From Eopsaltria australis (Eukaryota > Chordata > Aves > Passeriformes > Petroicidae), in contig JAVTVJ010000296.1 of the NCBI GenBank assembly GCA_034509425.1, positions 1,922,001-1,986,000 on the forward strand: a DNA stretch of 64,000 nucleotides. The letters run 5' to 3'. A program made the position numbers and the translations under genes. This document shows positions 23,791 to 35,900 of the stretch, piece after piece. The notes under the pieces were generated by a model. That model was not told the origin of the DNA, searched no databases, and saw nothing but the letters and a program-made list of their open reading frames with translations. Position 1 is the stretch's first letter; the number at the start of each line of letters is the position of its first letter.

Positions 23791-26499
23791 TGTTATTGTT
23801 TATTATTTATTATGAGGAGCATCACACAGCTTCCACTCCTTGAGAATCAGAAAACTTTGACATGTTCCAGGCTGAAAGCACACAACTTGAAGCAAGCAAC
23901 CATATGCAAAGAACTGTGTTAAACGTACCTGGAAACTTAGTTTAGTCTTGAATTTTGAATATTTTCCCCCTGTGGTGCCTTGCATGAACATGAGGTGAGT
24001 AAGGTGGCAGAGGGCTGTGGATTTTTTATTGGCTTGTAGTCTTGCATTAGTTACTTGGAGTAACTATGATGCCATCCTGGGTTATCACATTGCACTTGTG
24101 GGTGGATTGGAAAGAGGGACAGAGCTTCCTTCTCTCTCTTCCACTCCATATTATTTTACTCTTTTCTTCAGCACACACAGAGCAGAGATAGAGAGCACAG
24201 AGGAAGGATCAGAAATGCAGGAGCAGAAACAGATGGCCAAAGCTCCTGCTTTTGTGCAGTCAAGAGAAGCTGATGCTTTTCAAACTGCAAACTGATGAAA
24301 GTGCTAAGTACCAATTCCACATAGTTTTAAGTAGTTTTGTGTCTTCTTCATTTCACGTTTTTTAGGAAGCAGAGATGGCTGGGGGAAAATTTGAAAGATT
24401 GCTTTGAGGAGTTGAATTTGACTTCTGACTTAGTGCTCAAACAGTGGCTGATTCTCCTTTGTATGAAAAAAGGCAGCAGCTCTTAGATTCAGTCACGTTC
24501 TGTTGTTGGTGGTGAAATTGTCTGAAAGAAATGTCTGGAATTGCCTGACAGTGTCTCATGCGTTTCATCCTCACCATTGTTAAGGTTCATTAATGATTCC
24601 ATTATAAACCCCTATTTGCAGAAATGGTTTTCTAAAAGCAATCTCTGTGTTATATTATTATGTTGTTTATATTATATAAATGCTCAAGGACCAGACATGT
24701 ATTAATAGGGAGCCTTGTGATTGTGGAGCCAGCAATTACTTGACTGGTGATTACTCTATCACAAACTCTGCTGACTCTCAGCACTTTGGACAGGAGAATA
24801 AAATTCCTCCTGCAAATTGGGAAGATAATTTCCTTTGGAATAGTGGTTGTTACACAGTGCTGGAAATCCTCTGAATGCAGATAAGCAGTAAAAGCCAGTT
24901 AGCTCTAGGCAATGCAGTTGATGATTTGGAATAGACTGTCATGGTGGAGAGCCTTGTGAGTCACCAGGGACACAATGAAGATTCTAAAGGAGATCTCCAA
25001 GCCTTTCAGGAGAGAACGTGCTGGCTGGAAAACCAGGCAGGTGTATCCATTTCTCTTCCCTGTACTCCTTCCATGATGTGTCCCACTGGGTGGGATGGCT
25101 GTGGGAGTGGGATGAGGGACTTTGTCCCTCCTTTCCATAGGATTAATCACTCTCTTCCCTACTGTGTCACTGTGCCCCAACAGAAAAGTGAGGCCACTCA
25201 GTCCTCAAAAATGGATGAGAGAGCAGCTTTAGAGGAATGTGTAAGGCAAGATCATGTCCTGCTTGGTTGCTCCCAGGACCCAAGAATCCCCTTCTTACCC
25301 CTCTGGGATTAGTGGAGTCACAGGCTGCAATTCTCCCCATGTGCCAGCCTCTTCTGTGGCTGCATCCAGAGTATGATCCAGCCAGGACTCTGTTTCCTCC
25401 CCTCTCCTCCTTAAGGATTGAGGAGGGAGTCAGTCCTTGCACACATACCCCAAACACAACATGTGACTCTGTAAAACCTGTGAGATTCCAGCACCGTGCT
25501 TGAGGAAGCCCAAGATGGAAAATTCTAGCCCAGTGATTCTTCATCCTTTTCAAACCCTTTCCCTACAGCCAGTGGCTTCTCCCTCTTTGGTGGGATAGTG
25601 AGGAAACAAGGACCGAGCCCCGGGCCAAGAATCTCCACTCTCAGCTGCTGTCAAAAGCACAAAGACTAAAGATAAAAAGTCTGTACTAGTGCCCTTAAAA
25701 ATTCAGCAATTTTGCCAGCAGATTCTGGTAGAGCTAAGCTGCCTTTCTGGTCTTTCCCTATTTATTTCCCATTGTTCCTATAGCAAACACCTTGAATATA
25801 AATGGTAAAGGTTTCTCCCTACAAATTCTTGGATAAGATTTTCATCTCTTGGTGTAGAGCTCTGGAGCCAGGGCTCTTTAGAAGTGTCAGTAACCACTCG
25901 CTGGCCAAGGAAGCTCCCAGCACAGTGCTGGTTACACAAGGGGATGGGATCTTCTAAGAGTTCCAGAAGTTGTGTGGGTTGACACTGGTTCACTCAGGGA
26001 AACTTTTCCATTGCTCCAAGTGAACAACCTCCAGAAATACTAATAGTAATAAGAAGGAAATAGAAAAGAGAGAAGGTGTCAGGGAAAGAGGGACAAAACA
26101 TGTCCTGGCAGTCTCAAGGGAAGTAAGGAAGAAATGTACATCAGCCATAGCCTCTCTATATATATATTTCTAAATCTATCTTGGTTGTGACAATTTTTGT
26201 AGGGAGTTAGAAGAGCCTCCTGCAATAATACTGCTTTATTATCAGACACAGACCTGGATGTCACCTGTTCTTTTGCCCAAGGCACTCCTGATTTAGCAGC
26301 TCTACAGGAGTCCCATTATTCAAAGTTTACTTGAAATAATTACTGTAATCACCCGTATATTGTCACAGCGTAAGGAACCAGAAAATTGCATTGCATAATT
26401 CCCTCGCAGTTGTCTGAGAAATCTCCTGTCTGCATTGCCAGCACAGTGCAGGGATTTGATGTGAAATCCCAGTTTTCCTGCAAAGGGGCTGCCACAGTT
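23791..26499. other. Non-coding sequence upstream of SLC35F4 exon 1
   Basis: This is unique sequence without recognisable exons or repeats. A short TA run (tatatatatattt) lies near 26155. Confidence 0.45.
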
Positions 26500-26777
26500 T
26501 CAAGTTCGTGAGGCTCCGCCGTGGATGTATTTGTATTTTATCTGCCACGCTCAACAATTGAATGAAAGGGAGTGTTGGCAGAGGTCAAGCATTGTTTGAA
26601 CGTGTTGCAAATGGTTTCCCAGGGAAACAGCAAATCAGTACTCATAGGCTCCTGCAGCATCTCCAGAACAACATCCAGCCACCAGCCATAGCCCCGTGTT
26701 TGCTGTAGTACTCGGGACCAAGGGCGATGCAGACTAAAGCCAGAGCGAGCGCCTGAGTAGGAGAGCAATTCCAGAGG
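26500..26777 (+). promoter_or_regulatory. SLC35F4: Candidate promoter / 5' UTR of the MKKHSAR isoform of SLC35F4
   Basis: This is non-repetitive sequence just upstream of the ATG with scattered CpGs (caagttcgtg, ctccgccgtg, gagcgagcgcc). It contains an AT-rich tract near 26530, a SOX-like CATTGTT near 26590 and a perfect GTTTCC-CAG-GGAAAC palindrome at 26614-26628. No clear TATA box or initiator is seen. Promoter status is inferred only from position. Confidence 0.4.
26614..26628. promoter_or_regulatory. X-box-like palindrome (possible RFX site)
   Basis: The sequence is GTTTCC, three bases, then GGAAAC: two perfectly complementary half sites with a 3-bp gap. RFX factors bind imperfect inverted repeats of GTNRCC/GTTNCC type with 0-3 bp spacing. 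It sits about 150 bp upstream of the SLC35F4 start codon. Confidence 0.4.
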
Positions 26778-26853
26778 ATGAAGAAACACTCGGCAAGAGT
26801 GGCACCGCTACCATCTTACAGTGTTTCCGAGTTAAATTCGCCTGTGCCAGACG
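26778..26853 (+). CDS. SLC35F4: SLC35F4 coding exon 1 (start codon)
   Basis: The exon reads MKKHSARVAPLPSYSV and continues to PVPD, then leaves one base (G) at the donor ACG|gtaaat. I chose this start because the first eleven residues are the ones I remember opening SLC35F3, the closest paralogue, and because the leftover base joins in frame to the acceptors at both 37902 and 41984, giving glycine each time. The ATG context (gaggATGa) is acceptable. The transcription start cannot be placed. The roughly 250 bases upstream are non-repetitive, with moderate CpG content and no clear TATA box. This would be one of possibly several alternative first exons; others could lie outside the window. Confidence 0.8.
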
Positions 26854-26950
26854 GTAAATGCTTCTTTTTTCCCCCCTGTATATCTCCTCCTAGGCAGGAG
26901 TTCACTCCGCGTGCTCCTCCTGCTCCGGTCCGTGCAGTGTAACAGGAATG

Positions 26951-26989
<39 letters not shown>

Positions 26990-29900
26990 TAAAGTAATGC
27001 TCAGGTACCATTTTTAGCACTTTAATACCATCTGGGATAAGTGGCAGTTAAAATTCTGTTGCCTGTGTTTCAACTGCTGTGCGAATGGCTCCCGGTGAAG
27101 AAACTGATGCTGAAACGCGAACAACGGATAAAGTTGTTGTGCTTCAATTCTGGCTCTTAAAATTATGTGAAATGAGGTCCATGTAATGTTATTGGCTTTT
27201 CTGGAGTATTTTACTGTTGTGCTCTAGATTTATTGTTTTTGCTGTGAAGACAGAGGCACCAACTTTTTTGTGCGTGCTGTGCCTCAGCTCAGTATAGCAG
27301 TTGTCCCCTTAAACTGTTTTTTCCCTCCTCATTTTCAGAATTGTTAGCTCTGAAACAATTTCTTAATACAAAAAGCACAAGATAGAAATTGGGAGTTCTT
27401 TTGTATGCTTTTTATTGGACACGAGAGCCTTGTTCCTATAAGAGTGCCCATCAACTTCACACTTCAGAGTCACTGGCAGTGTGGTGATGTTGTCCAGCAG
27501 ATTTGACTGCCCTGAGAGTGAAACAAATAGAAGTCAGTGTGCTGAAAATTTACAGTGGGTATACATGGTGTATAAATCGGTGGTCAAAAAGGAAAGCTTT
27601 CTTAAAAATACTCCTGATGTTCAGGTTTGAGTTTTTGGCTTAAATGTCTGTAGAAATCTCAGGCTTTAACTGCACTGTTTGAGTTAATAATCCTCAGTGT
27701 CAGATGTTTTAAACAACTGCGTGGTACTTCCTGAAGTTGCTCGTGGTGCCAGGAATGAGCTGTTTTCCCACCAGGTGTGTGTGGGGAGGACACTGGAGCT
27801 GTAAAACTGCCAGGTGTGTGTGCTGTCTCTGGTTTGAGCCCGACCAGCAATGGAAATGTAATTTCTTTTTGTGAGCTGAATTCATCCTGGAGCAAAACAA
27901 AGCGAGAGCCACGGTCCAGCGCTGGTCAGCAGAGCGTGACTTCCAGTTCTTCGATCTACCTGGCTCAGGCTGCCTTCAATTACAAACAGGGCTGGAATTT
28001 GATAGACCAGGCAACACTTTGTGTTGTTTTTCTCAGAATTGTGTGCGTGACATTAAGAATTCTGCAGGCTGGTGGTTTTTTCCTTGAGGGGAAAACACCT
28101 TAAGGAAAGTTGGAGGAGCTGAATGCTTATTGCTGGTGCACAGCACCAGGCTTTAGGATGTGTGATACTGTAATTCATACCCTCACCTGCTTTTTTAGGA
28201 GCAGTGTTACAGCCAGGTGAGCTGGCTCTGCTGGTGAAATGGGGTGATTTGCTGCTCTTTATTTCCTGAGGGCTCAGACCGGGCTCGTGTCATGCCTGGT
28301 GGGGAATGCAGAGCATTAAGGATTGTCCTTGCCTCACAGGGATCTAACTCAAGCTGTGGTTGCCTTCAGCCTCACCAGTCCAGCTGCTGTCAGGTGCCTG
28401 TCTTAGACCTGTCTTAACCTTCTGCCCATGCTGGGCTGCAGCAGCAGTGCCAGAACTGCACTACCTGGTTCCTGAGGGAGGGAAAATCCAGTCTTTGTAG
28501 GAAGAAAGGGCAGCAGACTGGAAGTGACTACATGACAGCACTTGTCACATCCAACAGGCTGCAAATGGAGAGGTTCTTGCTCGGGATGGACCTGGCCAAG
28601 CTGAATTAATACTGGACCCATACATTAAATGTGTGTAGTTTTTACAGATCAGCAAAGATTTTAGCATGGACTCCCAAAGAATCCTAATGGGGTAGGGCAG
28701 CCAGCTTCCCAAGAGCACTGCAGCTGTACCCCCTTTCTTTCCCAAGCATGGGAGGGCACATGGAAGAGATTCCAGAGCAGCTTGGGCTGTGAGCCTGTGT
28801 GCTGGGAGGAGAGCAGGGGATCAGTGTGCTCTGTGAGGGCAGTTTTCACACAGCTGAGCTTTGTGGCTTCCCAGATACCTCCTGATAAAACCACAGGAAC
28901 TGCTGATTCCTGGAGAGTGGAGTGAAATCCAGGCAAGAAGGCTCCTTCAGTAGTGAAGAGACACTGTGCTTGGAGATAAGTGGTCAGAAAGTGCTGCTCA
29001 TGTGGAAGGAAATGGAGCAGAGAGCTGCCCAGAAGGGTTGGCAGGTGGGTGAGTGGGAGGATGTGAGGTGTGTGCCAAGCTGGCACCACAGCCACCAAAT
29101 CCTTTGGAGAAGGTGTCTTCACCTCAGCCTGGCCAGCCCCCAGTCCCCAGCATCAGCCAGGTGTGTGGCATGGACCCTGTATGGAGGAGACCCATCCCAA
29201 AAATGCCGTCATGGGAAGGCAGGGATGAGACTTGTCAGAGCTATTACCTCAAGGGTGATGGAGAAAACAGATGGAAGTTATCTCCAGGGATTGCAAAATG
29301 CAGCAATACAGTGATAAATCCCCACTGTTGCCCCAGCTGCTTACCTGGAAAATGTTCCTTTAACCCACCCTTCCTCAAATGTGCTTAATTAGGCTCTAAG
29401 TCAGGCAAGGAAATTGAAATATGTGCTCAATGCATTGCTGTGCTGCCACGGCCTCAGTCTGAGGCAGCCAGGCTTGGATTCATCCACATCCATCTAAATA
29501 TAAGCCTTGGAAAGTACTGAGAAAGTGGTGGGAGCCTCCAGAGTCAGCAGGAGAGCTGGGCACCTCCAGGAGCTGAATCACCTCCCAAGATTGGTGTGAG
29601 AGGGAGCTGGAATGAATCACTCCCTGGAGGCAGCAGCAGCCAGGAGAGGCGATAGTTTGTGTAGGAAATAAATACAAATCCAAATCCAGAATGTTGCTGA
29701 GCTGCCTGTCAGTGTGGCAGCTGCTTTTTTGGAGCTTGGGAGATCCATGAGCCAGCCTGGATTTATTGCAGTGTTTCTTGAAAGTAGAAGCTGTATTGTA
29801 ATTATTTGTTAATGAGATACATATGAGTGATCTCTGGACTGTCCTGGGTGTGAATTCCTTTCACAACAACTTCATGCCCAAAGCAGCCTCATGGCTTTCA

Positions 29901-32900
29901 TTGAAGCTACTCTTGAGTTACAGCAGTAAAAGGGAGATTTTAGCTGGGAATGCCTGTTTCTTTTTGGGAATGGCACTAAATTCTAGCAATGACATGATTA
30001 ATTTTCAGAGGATTTTTTTTATAGATTGTTAACCTTTTGGTTTGAAGTAGAATGTATAAATTGTGAAATGATTGGAAGCACATCTGATATAATTCATTAC
30101 AAAATTTACAGCAGAAGGGTTTTTTAATGGGATGGTGTGCAGCTTTGAATCAAATTATCTGTCTTGCTCAGTCAGTGTTGGGATGGTGGGAAGATGATGA
30201 CCCTGAGATTGGCTTGAATTGGTGTTGGAGCAGGTATATCTGGGGGGGGAAAAAGTCCTTGAAATGTGTGAGTCTCAAAGGTCTCACTCAGAAGTTGTCA
30301 CTGAGGTGGTCTCAGAGAAGTGTTTATGGAAGGAAAAGCTTAAAATAAAGTCCTGGGAGGAGAAAAAGGGTCTCAAGTTCCAGTGTTGTTCCCTTCTTTG
30401 CCTGGGAAGGGTTCTGTGCTGAAGGAGGAGATGTCCATCCCTTCCCCACGGGAGATCAGTGTGTTCTGCCTCCAGAGTTGTCGTGGCTAATTAGGAGATT
30501 CCAACACTGCATTTGTTTTTATATGGAGATGCCAGCAATGTTTTCTGACAGCAGAATTCAGTCCAAAACATTCCACTCCAAATGGAATATTTCTAAATAT
30601 TTCTTTTTTGTAGGTCATTTCGAGTTGTAGAAGTTTTGATTGCAACATATAAAAATCATTCTTCATTTGCAGCACTTCCTTCTACATTCCTTCAAACTCT
30701 AACTGTGCTGTCATGCCCAGTAACTTTCAAATGTGAGTAGCCCCTGTGTCTCAAAATGCATATTCCAGCTGCCAGTTCCACCACAGACATTCTCAAATAA
30801 GCCTCTTGCCCAGGATCTGTTCTGACACTCCCACACTGGTGCTGGTGTTTTTTTTTGGTGTCAAATCAATGGAATTCCTTGTCTGTGCTTAAAAAGAGGC
30901 AGTGATACATTTGTTCAAGTTATGCTGAAATGAGAAAAAAAAAAAATCCATGTTTTTAGCTATGCTTTCAATAGAATGTAGATGGAACAAAGATTTGAAC
31001 AGGCATTTGGGGTTTTTCTTGTAATTGTTCTTAGATGTTTTGAGGAAGGGCCTTGATCCAGAGCAATACAAACAGGAGGCACTTACTTCAGAAAAATAGA
31101 ATTTGAGAAGTCCTCTAGAGAGGCTTTTACACTCAGGGCTCTGGGAAAGGCAGTCCACAGCTTGCCTACAGCCAGTAGCACGTTCACATCCTTCCTGCTA
31201 AGGCCTTTTTTTGTTTTTATTGTTGTTTTTTCATAGCTCCAGCTACTGAACATCAGGGATGGTGCAGCCTGGATCCACTCTGTGCTGCTGTCCTTGGTCG
31301 GGGGCTTTAGGACACAGCACTGGATGCAGATCTTCCATCTCAGAGCAGGTTCTTCAGCACAAAAACACAGAGGTGATGAGCAGAAAGATGCATTTCCAGG
31401 CTTGCATTTATCAGGGCTGCACACAGAGGCATCAAACTTGGAGCAATTGTAGCTATAAGGGGAATCAAGGTCCTTATTTTTTTCAGCAGTCTGGGCCCTA
31501 AATCCCAAGTTAGCCCCTTGGGGCTTGGTCCCAACACTGTTTCCATCACAAAGCCAAGGAGATGCAGGTGTGGGGGGGATTTTTTGGACTGTCTAACTTG
31601 AATCCTCTCCCCTAACTAATAGGCTGGAACTGCTCCTCTGGAAGGGTAATGGGGTGCAAGGATGTAGAGTGGCACATCCCTTGATCAGGCACTAAGTGAA
31701 TCACAGGATGTGAAATTTAAGTTATTTACTCCCCTTCCTTCTCTTCATTAATTTTATTGCAAGGATGGGAGGGCACGTGGAAGTTGTTGGGATTCCTGGT
31801 TGTAAGCAAAGTTGCTGTCTGCTGATCTGGAGTGAGGGCTGTGTACAGACACTGAAGGGATAATTGGCAGAAATTGCTGATGGATGTCACTAGTAAACCA
31901 CAACAAAAAATCTACTTTTTCTCCTTTCTGCTCTTGACAATAGTTAATCATAGTACAAGAGAAATGCTGTACGCCATCACTGAGTCATTTGTTTTTCATT
32001 ATAACCTGAAAATCTTTTCCCCTAGGACAAAAAAAAACAATTATTGTAACCTTCTCATCCCCTTCAAACATAAAAACTTCCAGAACAAGCAAATAATAAA
32101 TGAACAAGGCATCACTCTGAACAGACATCTGTGCATTACTATTACACAGAGACCATTGCACTGTTTAAATGAAGAACATTATCTCCAAATGCCTCAGACG
32201 TGCTGAAAGGAATTTTATTCACTGAGCAAGAGATGCTTGTTCCTCAAACCTGTGTAGCAAAGCCTCTTTGCTTGTTTCCTTGATTTTTCTTGGCTTTAGT
32301 AGAGTGTAATCATGGCTTCAGGTCCGTGGTCAAATTGCTGATTCTGAGCACATTAAAAGTTGGGGAGTTTGTCAGTGTGTGTGGCCAGAGCACTGGGCTG
32401 GTTGTACTGGTTTGTTGTGGGGTTACACCAGTGCAGTGAGGAACAGGATTTGATTTTACAGGCAGTGGCTGGGATAAAATAAGCTATGGACCCAAGTCAC
32501 TGTGGATTGAAGGTGTTGCACACCCTGCTCCCAGCTATGTGCCAAGAGCAGCAAATGATCCAATTAAAGCCATGGCTAATGCAGCCTAATGAGGTTTCAT
32601 TATAAAATGGACAGAAGCTGCTCTCTTCACCTCTCCCAACAGCAGCACCACTCAACCCCCTTTCTGTGTGCATCCAGTATTTCCCTGGCTGCGAAACTCA
32701 CATCATCATTTCCTTGCTGTGCATCAGTAAGAGCAGAATTTCACTGTGAGAGCCTCCAGTGCTCCCAGTGGTGATGTGGCTGCTCAAGGGGAGCTCAGGC
32801 TGTGGGAGCACTGGGCTTTGTGGGGTGCTCACTCCTGCAGGTACCACTGCAGGATAAAGGGAACATTGGCAATTCTTTCTCCAGAGTCCAATTTAGCAGG

Positions 32901-35900
32901 AACATTGAACTGACGTATTTTCCACACCAGACCAGACCTGCACCCATCCACCCATCTGTCAAAGCCCAGTGATTGTTTCTGTGGCAGTGCAATGGAGGCA
33001 TCCTTTTGTCAGTGCAGAAACAATGATAGATCAGGAGCTGAGATTTTGAGGACCCAGTAAAATAAGTGTATTTTAATACTGAATCAATAAAAGGCAGATT
33101 GTAGGTGCTTTAAGTGGCCTTTTGCCAAAGCTGCTCGCTCTCCTGACTACGGTGCTAGCCAGAGGTGACCAGTGCTCTGCAGGATTTTGGGAATATAACA
33201 CCTAAGAATTGTTCAGCTCATTTCCATCACCTATTTAACCATTGATTTCGTTGTGTAATCAAATAAAGAGAATGTATTTTGGCGCATCCCATCAAGCCAG
33301 ATGTTGCTGTCTCTAAATGAGCCAGCACTTCGTGTCAGTAATGCAGCGCCGTGAATGCACAGATGGCTTTGGAAGGGAATTCAGTTACCTGTTTGAGAGG
33401 TTCTAAATTTCCATCAGGGCAGTTGGATAAAAAAGAAGAGAAAAGGACACAATCAATTCTAAGATGATCTGGCCATAGAATTTTGTTCCAGGACTGCATT
33501 TTTGTGTTGCATTGATTATTTAGCTGGCAATCCATTAGATCCAGGACCAAAGGGACAGCATGAAGCTGTGTCAGGGCAGGGTCAGGTTGGATATTAGGAA
33601 AAGGTTCTTCCCCCAGAGGGTGGGGTTGGGAAGTGATCGCAGCACCAAGCCTGACAGAGCTCAAGGGGCATTGGGACAATGCTCTCAGGCACAGGGTGGG
33701 ATTCCTGGGGCTGTCCTGTGCCAGGCCAAGAGCTGGACTCTGTGATCCTTGCAGGTCCCTTCCAATTCAGGGTGTTCCATGATCCGCTTTTAGTAGCAAC
33801 TGTGAGACCAGAAACATTGTCCAAATGAAATTACATGGGTTGGTTTTTTTATTCCAAACACTGCTGTCACATGCTAGAGATGTCATTTACTTGAAGATGG
33901 TCTGAAGTGAGTTGGTTTTGAACCTCAGAGTGTAATCCTTCTCTCCAAGCCCCCTGGAAAATAGAGAGGGGATTGTTCTAGCCAAGGTGAGGACACATTT
34001 TCTTCCTGTGTGAGCTGCATCTGCAAACCCATCCATGAGCAGAAAGCCACAAGTCATGTATTGCATCTTTCAGAGGGGCAAGGGAGCTGTGCATTGTTTA
34101 CAGGTGGTTGGTGAAAATGCTTCTGAGGACCAGCATGTGCTTCTTCTTCCTGGCTTGAGGGGACACGATGGCAGCAGATGGTTGTCACCTCCTCCCCCAG
34201 CTGAGACTCAGAATGGTGTTAAAGAACGTGGAAAGACTGGACTTGAGTGATATTAATCATGTGGTTTAGGTTAGTCACAAGCATAAATACTTTGCTAAAT
34301 CAAAGTACACTGGGATATGTGTATAATAATTAGTGCAAGATGGGGACAGACTTTGTTAGAGCCATGTGGAAAGCCACATGTTCCCCTTGCTGGTTTCGCT
34401 TTGGTGTCCATGTGCAGAGAAATGACCTTACTTGCTCAGCTGTAAAGCATCTACATTTGCAGGGCAAGGAAATAGATTTGCTGAAACAAATTAATAAACT
34501 AAAAGTAATCGTAAAAAAATGGGAGAGAGCATGGATTTGTTTTCATCCAATAATGCAAAGTAATCCAGGTGGATTTGGTGCATTAAAGTGTGCTGGATAC
34601 AATCATGTGTGGTACTTTCCAGTTCTCCCTTTCCTCTTTGGTCAATCCCATTGGCAGAGTCCTGCTTTGACACTCAGTTACAATCTCCAAGGAAGACTTC
34701 TAGCAGAAAGATCTGGCAGTCTGGCAACATTTTCCCTATTTGTTTTTCCCCAATCTCTTCCAGTGGAATTCTCTTTAAGATAGTAAATGATGCACAAAAT
34801 GTAGATTCGTTCTCAGCCTGTGATTCATCCCTGCTAAAGCCACAACTGTGTAAGAAGTCCCACCCTGTGTTGACATTTCTGCTTGGGGTGGTTGTTCAGG
34901 GCCAGGTTGGATAGGGCTTGGAGCACCCTGGTCCAGTGGAAGATGTCCCTGTCCATGGCAGGGGGTAGGAACGGGATAATCTGAAGTTCCTTTCCAACCC
35001 AGACCATTCTTTGATTCTGTTATTCCGTGTATGGAAGTTCACTGGAAAATGCTGCTCTTGATCCCTCCAGGTTTGGAGGGTATTAGCAAATCCCTGCTTG
35101 ATAGCTGAGAGTTGTGGAGTGAGACAAAACACCAGAATTCCATGAGCTCTGCCTTCCCTTCCTCTCCCATGGGACAACACTGCCCACCTGGGAGGTTTCA
35201 CTGCTCAGCTGTGCAAATGGTGATTTGTTGGATCTGCTGGCTCCACGTTTGGTAAGTGAGCCCAGCATTTATCTCTTCACCTCTCCTATCAACAGATATC
35301 CTTAAAATATGTTCAGATTGAGCAGCATGAGGTGTCTGAGGCTTTCTAGCTGTAACAATGAAATATTGATAAATGGCTGCGCTGTCTGATTGCTTCAGGT
35401 ACAAGGGAAGAAGAGTTCAGTAAATCAAGCAGTGACTTTCGATTTAATGCAATCTCTTGAATTACAGCTTTGGTCTCACCTGCTGGGTTTGTCAAGGCAC
35501 AGGAGAAGATTCATGCTGCTCTGTTGCACCAGATACGAATAACTCAGAGCTCTTTTTGAACGTGAGGAAAAATGGGCTTCCATCAAATTCCGGTTGCAGG
35601 TCACCTGCTAGACTTCTGCTGAGTATAATGTGAATCTTGATCTTGTTCTGAAATGAATCTGAATTGAGACATAACATGTGTCTTTCAACATAAAGGAATC
35701 TTTATAAATTTTGGGCATCAGAATGAGGAGTGATTTGGAGCCAGCCACCTCAGTGGCTTCTTCTCCAAGGACAAGCAGCCAGAAAACATCTCCTGAAAAT
35801 AAAATCTAAGTAGTGGGCCTGAAAAATCAGAAATGCTTTTTTGAATATTTCACCCCAAAAGCAGTGATTGGCTTAACCTTGTGGAGGCTGGGACTAATTT

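Noticed and set aside
26832..27020. Minus-strand frame with a THTHTH run
   Set aside because: It is the translation of the (TG)17 microsatellite in reverse.
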